In this document: one piece after another, positions 1-5,070 of the stretch | Layout: each line of letters starts with the position of its first letter | Position numbering within the stretch: position 1 is the first letter of the stretch | Assembly: GCA_023379345.1 (NCBI GenBank) | Contig: JAMCUV010000054.1 | Span: 1 to 5,759, forward strand | From: Thermoplasmatota archaeon | GTDB lineage: Archaea > Thermoplasmatota > Thermoplasmata > Thermoplasmatales > Thermoplasmataceae | Reading direction: 5' to 3' | DNA: 5,759 nt | Translations under genes and position numbers: made by a program | Notes under the pieces: model-generated | What the model saw: the letters and a program-made list of their open reading frames with translations, nothing else | What the model was told of the DNA's origin: nothing | Database searches by the model: none

Positions 1-69
1 ACATATTGTATGACATTTTAATCAAAATGTTCGTCGCGGAATCTGAATTTCCCGGTGTCCACTTAAATC

Positions 70-98
70 CTATAATTTATATACAAAAAATATTATAG
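70..98 (-). terminator. Probable dtdA transcript end: T6 tract inside an AT-rich inverted repeat
   Basis: About 30 bases past the dtdA stop codon the - strand carries six T in a row (85-90). The tract sits between perfect 7-base arms, CTATAAT at 70-76 and ATTATAG at 92-98, with a 15-base spacer. Archaeal termination is driven mainly by U-rich tracts in the nascent RNA, so the T-run is the main evidence. The AT-only arms would form a weak hairpin and could be chance in DNA of this composition. Confidence 0.45.
76..83 (-). promoter_or_regulatory. Candidate archaeal TATA box for a leftward gene off the window
   Basis: On the - strand this reads TATATAAA, close to the archaeal TATA-box consensus. 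A start site about 25 bases downstream would fall near 52-55, some 36 bases before the ATG at 16-14. Read on the + strand it would fire towards the 3' end of dtdA, where no gene starts, so the leftward reading is preferred. No convincing purine-rich BRE is present. It may simply be AT-rich terminator DNA. Confidence 0.25.
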
Positions 99-127
99 CA
101 AGTGCAGCATAGTCATAAAATGCACAG

Positions 128-922
128 TTAAATTCTTATTACCTCCAGGCCAAGAGAATCCGCCACGGATAGCACAGTTTCCCTTGCCTGGGACTTAGTC
201 CCCTTGCGATCCATGATGAATCCACGGCATCCTGGCGTCTTCTCAACGCTCTGCCTTATGAGGTCCTGGTTTATGTTCTCGAGAGCGTGTTTGGAGATCA
301 TGTGCCCCATGGCAACCGTATTCTCAACAGAATATTCTGTTATCTTGGGCATGTAGTGGCCGCCGCCAATACCAACAAATGCCCCGTTGAAATTCCTCCT
401 CTGGGCGAAAATACCCCTGATTATGGTGTCCTGCGCCTCAGGGTTGTTCCACTGGGCTTCTGTTGTCCCTATTTCCATATAAAAGTGGGGAATGTCAAGG
501 GCTGGTCCGTGATGGGTAGCTTCGTAGGTCACCTTGAACTCATCACCCCTGTATGTGCTGTGCATCTCCAGCAGGGCAGAAGTCATATCTGCCGGTGCCG
601 TTGGCGAAAGCCTGCCCACAAATCCACCAAGTTTAGCCTCGCTGAAATTGCCTGTGGGATGTACCGTGAGGCTCTTGATATCCGCAGCCGAGGAATGCCG
701 TGATAGGAATATTACGACATCAATTGCCTGTGAAAGTCCATTCAGGCCTGCATCAAGATTATCCATGTACAGGTGTCTCTTCTGGATGTAGCTGAACAGA
801 AAATCTCCATGCTTCAACACTCCTTCCTGTCCATCAAAGGGACGGAAATCCACAGTTTCCAGGAGCCTCTGAGACATTGCTACGCTGGCCTGGTCATCCT
901 TCGATCCTATTATGAGACGCAT
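128..922 (-). CDS. dtdA: D-aminoacyl-tRNA deacylase, archaeal DTD2 type
   Basis: This cytoplasmic enzyme hydrolyses the ester bond between a D-amino acid and tRNA, freeing the tRNA and keeping D-residues out of translation. The 264-residue length is usual for the archaeal/plant DTD2 (GEK1-like) family, which is unrelated in fold to bacterial Dtd. Family motifs are visible in order: SRHSS at 74-78, LTVHPTGN at 85-92, YEATHHGP at 133-140, EIGTTEAQW at 150-158 and GIGGGHYMP at 184-192. The histidines and glutamates in these motifs are the expected metal/substrate residues of this zinc enzyme family. The ATG at 922-920 gives the canonical N-terminus MRLIIGSKDD. It lies 12 bases after the stop of the ferritin-like gene, so the two are probably co-transcribed. 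Only a weak Shine-Dalgarno match (TGATC, about 10 bases upstream) is visible, so translation may be coupled to the upstream gene. The reading frame is intact. Confidence 0.95.
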   Translation of the reverse strand: MRLIIGSKDDQASVAMSQRLLETVDFRPFDGQEGVLKHGDFLFSYIQKRHLYMDNLDAGLNGLSQAIDVVIFLSRHSSAADIKSLTVHPTGNFSEAKLGGFVGRLSPTAPADMTSALLEMHSTYRGDEFKVTYEATHHGPALDIPHFYMEIGTTEAQWNNPEAQDTIIRGIFAQRRNFNGAFVGIGGGHYMPKITEYSVENTVAMGHMISKHALENINQDLIRQSVEKTPGCRGFIMDRKGTKSQARETVLSVADSLGLEVIRI

Positions 923-934
923 TTCAATCAGTGA

Positions 935-1390
935 TCAGGAAACGCGGGATTCTATAAAATCAAAGTATAGCCTGTCAGCCTTGGCTACCATGGCAGATTT
1001 TTCCGATCTGACGGTTTCCAGCAATTTTGCTTTGCCGACTTCATCAATTTTTCCAGCCACTCTTTCGTATTTCTTGAGCGAATCTGATTCGGTCTTTGAT
1101 ATGAAGAGGAGCACGCTCTGAAGATTGCCCAGATCTACTTCCTCGTTCCTGGCAAGATGGTCTGTGGCATGTATGTTCCTGTATCTGCGTGTCTTCTGTC
1201 TGATATCACTTTTCCTAACCTTGCTTTCCTCCAAGTAAGCGGCTATATTTTCATGGCCCTTTGCAAAGGTGCTGAGAAACATCTTTATGTTATCCAGAGA
1301 GGCCTTGCTCTCAAGGTCTGAATAGATCCTGGCAAGTTCCTCTTCGGATTCTGCCAGTTTCTCAAGTGAATATTTTCGATCTGATGTCAT
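935..1390 (-). CDS. Hypothetical helical protein with degenerate ferritin/rubrerythrin-like pattern
   Basis: I do not recognise this 151-residue protein as a named family. It reads as four amphipathic helices in two similar halves (about 8-28, 32-57, 87-113 and 116-147) joined by a basic linker around 58-75, with no signal peptide or membrane segment. Helices 1 and 3 keep the ferritin-like spacing of a glutamate seven residues before a tyrosine (E16...Y23 and E101...Y108). The ExxH metal-ligand motifs expected in helices 2 and 4 are absent: the second helix has KGHEN, and the fourth has E130 with alanine where histidine is expected. If the fold call is right, a normal di-iron site is unlikely. 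The ATG at 1390-1388 is the only good start. No Shine-Dalgarno is evident, but a TATA-like box lies about 24 bases upstream, which fits a leaderless transcript. It is the first gene of a probable operon with dtdA. A plain coiled-coil protein is the main alternative to the ferritin-like fold. Confidence 0.8.
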   Translation of the reverse strand: MTSDRKYSLEKLAESEEELARIYSDLESKASLDNIKMFLSTFAKGHENIAAYLEESKVRKSDIRQKTRRYRNIHATDHLARNEEVDLGNLQSVLLFISKTESDSLKKYERVAGKIDEVGKAKLLETVRSEKSAMVAKADRLYFDFIESRVS

Positions 1391-1410
1391 TTCTGATTAT
1401 GACTATTCAA

Positions 1411-1417
1411 TAATAAC
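1411..1417 (-). promoter_or_regulatory. Candidate TATA box for the 935-1390/dtdA operon
   Basis: On the - strand the sequence around here reads GTTATTATTG, centred about 24 bases upstream of the ATG at 1390. This is close to the archaeal TATA-to-start distance if the message begins at or near the start codon. The lack of a ribosome binding site before that ATG agrees with leaderless initiation. The AT-rich ATAATGTTAA at 1421-1430 is an alternative that would give a short leader. Confidence 0.35.
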
Positions 1418-1568
1418 GTATTAACATTATGTAATGCGGAACTCCAGTTACTTTTTTTAAGCTGCAAATGGAGCTCATGACCATGTTCCAGCTGAAACAA
1501 GCTAAATTAAAGAGATTTTTCCGCTCTAACTGTGGTCATCATTTCCAGTTGCGCTTCAAACCTGAATT

Positions 1569-1584
1569 AAAAAAATGGAAAAAA
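1569..1584 (-). terminator. Double oligo(T) terminator of the DUF302 gene
   Basis: Beginning two bases after the DUF302 stop codon, the - strand carries T6 (1584-1579), a CCA spacer, then T7 (1575-1569). Consecutive U-tracts directly after a stop are the typical archaeal intrinsic termination signal. No GC-rich stem precedes them. The signal should insulate the DUF302 message from the downstream dtdA operon. Confidence 0.65.
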
Positions 1585-1586
1585 CT

Positions 1587-1976
1587 TCAAGGGCGAGTGG
1601 CATAACTGTCCAGATCTGCAACCAGTGAAGCCAGTTTGTTGATAAATTCCGAAGATCTGGAAAGATGATATGCTCCTCTGAGATCATCATAATCGGTATG
1701 CACCAGGTAAACGAGGTTGTCTTCCTGGTAAACCAGGACCTTTGAAGGAAGTTCAAGGCCTATGTCCGGATTCTCCTCCATGAGATGTGTTCCAACAAGG
1801 GGAGAACCGAACATTATTACCTTTTCTGGCCTGAGCTTGAGCCCAACCTTCACTGCATTTTCATGATGATCAACCGTGGTGAAGACCGCCACGTTCCTGG
1901 ATTTAAGGAATTCATATACCCTGTTGCAAGTTTCATCAAAACTAAATGCGCTCTTTTCCTTGTGCAGATTTGCCAT
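1587..1976 (-). CDS. DUF302 domain protein
   Basis: This small soluble 129-residue protein is almost entirely one DUF302 domain. The family pattern is clear: SFDET near residues 12-16, a helix, then AVFTTVDHHENAVKVGL at about 30-46, LRPEKVIMFGSPLVGT at 48-63, and the E-NP-IGL-LP-KVLVYQ block at about 68-84, followed by YDDL where family members have a helical tail. DUF302 proteins are widespread small alpha/beta proteins with no established biochemical role, so no function is assigned. There is no signal peptide or membrane segment. The ATG at 1976 is preceded by GAGAGAGG (1983-1990), a purine-rich possible ribosome binding site. A TATA-like box lies about 31 bases upstream, so the leader would be very short. 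The gene is apparently monocistronic: a terminator follows directly, and it is transcribed divergently from valS. A short palindrome sits upstream of its TATA box. Confidence 0.93.
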   Translation of the reverse strand: MANLHKEKSAFSFDETCNRVYEFLKSRNVAVFTTVDHHENAVKVGLKLRPEKVIMFGSPLVGTHLMEENPDIGLELPSKVLVYQEDNLVYLVHTDYDDLRGAYHLSRSSEFINKLASLVADLDSYATRP

Positions 1977-2003
1977 TTTATTCCTCTCTCCATGACTGTT
2001 TGC

Positions 2004-2010
2004 TATATAT
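2004..2010 (-). promoter_or_regulatory. TATA box of the DUF302 gene
   Basis: The - strand reads ATATATA within ACATATATAGC. Its centre is about 31 bases upstream of the ATG at 1976, placing transcription start near 1981-1983 and leaving a leader of only a few bases. That would truncate the purine-rich GAGAGAGG element, so initiation may be leaderless. The near-symmetric box could also be read rightward, but the start site would then lie about 110 bases before the preferred valS ATG. Confidence 0.5.
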
Positions 2011-2019
2011 GTTTTGCAG

Positions 2020-2032
2020 AAACACTGTGTTT
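2020..2032. promoter_or_regulatory. 13-base palindrome, candidate operator in the divergent promoter region
   Basis: The half-sites AAACAC (2020-2025) and GTGTTT (2027-2032) form a perfect inverted repeat around a single central T. It lies nine bases upstream of the DUF302 TATA box and about 80 bases upstream of the valS box. That position suits a regulator acting on DUF302, more likely as an activator near the BRE/TATA region than as a start-site blocker. The repeat is short and occurs once in the region, so chance cannot be excluded. Confidence 0.25.
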
Positions 2033-2104
2033 TTCAGGGCCAAACATTGCAGGTAACTGGCTCACTTCTTCCTGTGAATTGCTCATGCTTCAATGACATG
2101 TATG

Positions 2105-2119
2105 AAAATGGTTTTAATT
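2105..2119 (+). promoter_or_regulatory. BRE/TATA-like promoter of valS
   Basis: TTTTAATT at 2112-2119, preceded by the purine-rich stretch GAAAATGG (2104-2111), matches the archaeal BRE-TATA arrangement. Its centre is 25-26 bases upstream of the ATG at 2141, which predicts transcription starting at that codon. This supports a leaderless message and the 2141 start over the longer frame from 2093, because the box lies inside that longer frame. Confidence 0.55.
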
Positions 2120-2140
2120 GTCAACATCCTAACCAACAGA

Positions 2141-4519
2141 ATGGATCTTGACATTCCTGCCATGGAGGCTAGGTGGAAAAAACTCTGGTTTGAAGAATCA
2201 ATTTATGTTACTGATGTTGGGTACAGTGATCGGGAGAAGTGTTTCTCCATAGATACTCCGCCTCCCACAATATCCGGTAAGATGCACATGGGGCATGCCT
2301 TCTCCTATCCTCACCAGGATTTCATTGCGAGATACAAGAGGCTCAGGGGATACAGTGTATTCTATCCCTGGGGGTTCGACGACAACGGCCTTCCCACGGA
2401 AAGGTACACGGAAAAATCCCTGGGCATAAAGGGTGAAAGAACGGACCTTGGGGAGTTCATCCGTCTCTGCATGCAGGAAAGCGCAAAGGCGGAGGATGAT
2501 CTCAAGAGGAACTGGATGGACCTGGGAATCAGTGCTGATTTCTCACACCCCTACAGGACATTTTCAGATGAATCAATGAAGATATCGCAATCCATGTTTC
2601 TGGACCTGGTGGAGAAGGGCCGGGTATACCGGGAGGAAGGCCCCACAATCAGGTGCCCAACATGCAGGACGGCAATTTCGCAGATTGACCTGAAGGACAT
2701 AAACCAGTCATCCGAGTTTGTTTATGTCAGGTTCACCGGGCAGGACGAGGGCGTTCTAATCGCCACAACAAGGCCTGAGCTCATGGGGGCATGTGTTGCA
2801 GTGGCAGTGAACCCGTCTGATGAACGATATTCATCTCTCATAGGAAAGAAAGTAACTGTTCCAGTATACGGATACAGCGTTGATATCATAGCTGACGACC
2901 TGGTGGCAATGGACAAGGGAACTGGGGCCGAAATGGTATGTACCTTCGGGGACCAGAACGATATTTACCTGTGGAGAAAGCACGGGCTGTCCACTCGCAT
3001 CATCCTGGATGATTTCGGGAAATTCAAGGATGAGGCCGGCATCATCAAAGGCATGACAGTCAGGGAGGGCAGGAAGAGAATCATTGAGGAACTGGAGCAC
3101 CTGAAGGTCGTTGAAAAAATAGAGCGGGTCAAGCATTCAGTCAATGCACATGAGCGCTGTGACACGCCGGTGGAATTCGGGATCAGCAAGCAGTGGTACG
3201 TGAAGGTGCTTGACATAAGGGAAGACCTGAAAGCCTCGGCACATTCAGCCCAGTGGATACCGATCCACATGAGGGTCAGGATCGACAACTGGATAGACGG
3301 CCTGAAGTGGGACTGGGGCATTTCAAGGCAGAGGTTCCTGGGAGTGCCTTTCCCTGTCTGGTACTGCAGGAAATGTGGCGAAACAGTATATGCCACCAAG
3401 GAGCTTATTCCCGTTGATCCCAGGACCTATTCCGGAAAGGTTGCCTGCCCGAAATGCGGCTCTTCCGATCTTGATCCGGAAACTGACGTGATGGACACCT
3501 GGGCCACATCGTCTCTAAGTCCTAGGCTTGCTCTCATACCTGAAGGTCTATTTCCCAGTCTTTATCCCATGGATGTAAGGTTCCAGGGTCATGATATAAT
3601 TTCAACCTGGGCCTTTACAACAATTGTCAGGTCATTCATACACGACGGCATATCGCCATGGAAGAGCATACTCATCAGCGGAAATGTATATGATCCGCAG
3701 GGCCAGAAGATGAGCAAGAGCCGGGGGAACATAATCGAGCCGGCGGACCTTGTGAATGAATACGGTGCAGATGCGGTGAGGTACTGGGCATCCACGGCCC
3801 TGCCTGGAGAGGATATAAAGGTGCGGGAGCAGGATTTTGTCAGGGGTAAAAGGACTGTGATAAAGATATTCAACGCCTCAAAGCTGGTTGCAATGCTTTC
3901 TGAAGGTTCCGCAACTCCTGCAGTACCAGAAGCTAAACACCCGATAAACACAGGGATCATTTCCGGGCTCAACGATCTTGTGGTGAAGGTCACAGATCTG
4001 ATGGACAGCTACCAGTTTTCCAGGGCAAGGTCTGAAATAGACAATTTCTTCTGGAACATATACTGTGACAACTACCTTGAGATAGCAAAGGGCATTCTGA
4101 ACAGGTCCCAGGATATTGGTAACGATACACGGGAGGAGTTCGGGAGAATCCTCAGGTACGTCCTGCTCCAGATAATGAAAATGTACGCTCCCATAATGCC
4201 ATTCATCACTGAGGAAGTTTATCATTCGCTTAACCTTGGCCCGGAAAAGAGTGTTCATCTGGAAAAATGGCCGCTTCCTTCCGGAAATGTGTCGGAGAAG
4301 AGCGGTGCGGCTGAGTTTGGATACCTTCTGCAGGTCCTGTCAGCTGTCCGATCATTCAAGACATCGAAAAAGCTATCAATGGTCAGTCACATTGATTCAC
4401 TGACCATATTTGGAGATAAGACCATACTGGAAAGATACAGGGAAGAGGTCATGGCTGTGATGAATATCGGCAGCCTCAGCTTCCAGCAATCACAGGAGCT
4501 CCAGGTCAGGGAAGGATAA
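2141..4519 (+). CDS. valS: Valyl-tRNA synthetase, archaeal type
   Basis: This class Ia cytoplasmic synthetase attaches valine to tRNA-Val using ATP and edits mischarged threonine. From the ATG at 2141 it has 792 residues. Visible elements are TPPPTISGKMHMGH with the HIGH-class motif HMGH at 49-52, the NGLPTE segment soon after, and the CP1 editing domain with TTRPE at 209-213 followed by the archaeal CTFGD block. Possible zinc sites are CPTC at 172-175, and C409-x2-C412 paired with C436-x2-C439. DTW at 452-454 precedes the KMSKS loop at 523-527, and a helical anticodon-binding domain starts near 540. It ends without the long C-terminal coiled coil of bacterial ValRS. The frame stays open to an ATG at 2093, but those 16 extra residues are hydrophobic, have no clear ribosome binding site, and overlap the promoter; MDLDIPAMEARWKKLW is a normal family N-terminus. 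The downstream membrane-protein gene begins three bases after the stop. The CTFGD block and DTW distinguish it from IleRS and LeuRS. Confidence 0.96.
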   Translation: MDLDIPAMEARWKKLWFEESIYVTDVGYSDREKCFSIDTPPPTISGKMHMGHAFSYPHQDFIARYKRLRGYSVFYPWGFDDNGLPTERYTEKSLGIKGERTDLGEFIRLCMQESAKAEDDLKRNWMDLGISADFSHPYRTFSDESMKISQSMFLDLVEKGRVYREEGPTIRCPTCRTAISQIDLKDINQSSEFVYVRFTGQDEGVLIATTRPELMGACVAVAVNPSDERYSSLIGKKVTVPVYGYSVDIIADDLVAMDKGTGAEMVCTFGDQNDIYLWRKHGLSTRIILDDFGKFKDEAGIIKGMTVREGRKRIIEELEHLKVVEKIERVKHSVNAHERCDTPVEFGISKQWYVKVLDIREDLKASAHSAQWIPIHMRVRIDNWIDGLKWDWGISRQRFLGVPFPVWYCRKCGETVYATKELIPVDPRTYSGKVACPKCGSSDLDPETDVMDTWATSSLSPRLALIPEGLFPSLYPMDVRFQGHDIISTWAFTTIVRSFIHDGISPWKSILISGNVYDPQGQKMSKSRGNIIEPADLVNEYGADAVRYWASTALPGEDIKVREQDFVRGKRTVIKIFNASKLVAMLSEGSATPAVPEAKHPINTGIISGLNDLVVKVTDLMDSYQFSRARSEIDNFFWNIYCDNYLEIAKGILNRSQDIGNDTREEFGRILRYVLLQIMKMYAPIMPFITEEVYHSLNLGPEKSVHLEKWPLPSGNVSEKSGAAEFGYLLQVLSAVRSFKTSKKLSMVSHIDSLTIFGDKTILERYREEVMAVMNIGSLSFQQSQELQVREG

Positions 4520-4522
4520 GCA

Positions 4523-5056
4523 ATGTTCAGGCCCGTAAGGAAAAGGATAGTGAGAATTGCCGCAATAGTACTCATAGTTTCTGTCATACTCTTCTCATAT
4601 TCCGTCTATTCTATTGAGAGCAACGTTTCCACTCACCGTAATGTATCAGTTCTGCCGGGTTCGGCATCCTCAGTTTCCATTCATGAGGACGGCGTGCAGG
4701 CTGGAAATGATCTTGAATACATAATAGCCTCGCACAACGGCACAGGCATCAATGTTACAGCATACATGCTTTCTCCCAGTGGTGTGCACAGTGCAGCTCT
4801 TTCAATAATTAACATAAATCAGGGATCAAAGGTATTTGTGGCAGATTCAGCCGGCAACTGGACCCTGGTCATAACCAACAATGCCCACACGTCTGCTGTC
4901 GTGGATGTGACAATTACGGATATTGGATACCTCTATCTCATAGGGGCAATATTCGGGTTCATACTCCTCATAGTGGGAATAGTTATGATAGGGCTGAACT
5001 CATACGCAAGAGTGGCTGAAAGAAGAAGGGAGAAGAACAGGGGATTCTCTGAGTGA
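4523..5056 (+). CDS. Hypothetical two-TM membrane protein with sequon-rich outside domain
   Basis: I do not recognise this 177-residue protein. A basic N-terminus (RPVRKR) leads into a hydrophobic segment at about 9-29. A roughly 105-residue polar region follows, rich in Ser, Asn and Val and predicted mostly beta, then a second membrane segment at about 134-159 and a strongly basic tail (ERRREKNR). The positive-inside rule puts both ends in the cytoplasm and the polar region outside. That region has five N-x-S/T sequons (N34, N40, N72, N77, N112), fitting archaeal N-glycosylation. Its end, AGNWTLVITN followed by an alternating Val/Thr strand, resembles the last strands of small beta-sandwich domains of the PPC or emp24/GOLD kind, but this is only a resemblance. 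The first segment could be a signal anchor or signal peptide; no lipobox cysteine is present. The gene begins three bases after valS, with GGAAGG upstream as a weak ribosome binding site, so co-transcription is likely. No function is assigned. Confidence 0.85.
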   Translation: MFRPVRKRIVRIAAIVLIVSVILFSYSVYSIESNVSTHRNVSVLPGSASSVSIHEDGVQAGNDLEYIIASHNGTGINVTAYMLSPSGVHSAALSIININQGSKVFVADSAGNWTLVITNNAHTSAVVDVTITDIGYLYLIGAIFGFILLIVGIVMIGLNSYARVAERRREKNRGFSE

Positions 5057-5070
5057 AAGTTCAGAGAATC
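5043..5070. terminator. Perfect 10-bp inverted repeat spanning both convergent stop codons
   Basis: The arms GATTCTCTGA (5043-5052) and TCAGAGAATC (5061-5070) are exact reverse complements with an eight-base spacer, GTGAAAGT. In rightward RNA two G-U pairs can extend the stem to twelve and leave a GAAA tetraloop of the stable GNRA class; leftward RNA has the same ten-pair stem with an ACUUUCAC loop. The stem contains the last codons of both genes and the GS stop, and the membrane-protein stop lies in the spacer. No strong T-run follows in either direction, so this is a hairpin for RNA 3'-end formation or stability, not a classical U-tract terminator. Confidence 0.55.

Larger units (their letters stand above)
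1..127. other. Left-edge intergenic stretch, no recognisable gene
   Basis: No tRNA, rRNA or recognisable protein end is visible here. The + strand has one frame open from the window edge to a TAG at 96-98 (about 31 residues). Its last third is A/T-driven codons and it resembles no family I know. On the - strand an ATG at 16-14 opens a frame that leaves the window after five codons, so a leftward gene could start here. The rest is AT-rich and contains a TATA-like octamer and a run of six T on the - strand, both listed separately. Confidence 0.5.
1391..1586. other. Intergenic region between the dtdA operon and the DUF302 gene
   Basis: This stretch holds the promoter of the leftward dtdA operon at its left end and the DUF302 terminator at its right end. 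The middle has a run of seven T on the + strand (1452-1458) and a + strand open frame of 42 codons starting at 1477, or 40 from the better-spaced ATG at 1483, ending at 1605. That frame is very basic and has no recognised homologue; it is treated as a finding and not called as a gene. No tRNA-like or other structured RNA was recognised. Confidence 0.5.

Noticed and set aside
3..98. + strand open frame entering from the left edge, as a possible 3' end of a gene convergent with dtdA
   Set aside because: Only about 31 codons are visible, the end is AT-rich and low complexity, and no family end is recognised. The evidence is too thin to call a partial CDS.
287..791. Two open frames on the + strand inside dtdA
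   Set aside because: They lie wholly opposite a well-supported DtdA coding region, match no family, and have no promoter or ribosome binding site.
1386..1403. 5-base inverted repeat GTCAT/ATGAC around the start codon of the 151-residue protein
   Set aside because: It is too short to stand out from chance and would not be in the RNA if the message is leaderless.
1477..1555. Imperfect direct repeat resembling CATGTTCCAGCTG and CATTTCCAGTTG in the 1391-1586 gap
   Set aside because: There are only two diverged copies with several mismatches and no regular spacing, so it is not a repeat array or convincing site pair.
1785..2096. A 103-codon + strand frame opposite the DUF302 gene and its promoter
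   Set aside because: It is cysteine- and aromatic-rich translation of the antisense of a clear DUF302 gene, and it runs through the divergent promoter region.
2722..4258. Several - strand frames of 64-144 codons inside valS
   Set aside because: All are antisense shadows of a continuous valyl-tRNA synthetase with intact motifs throughout.
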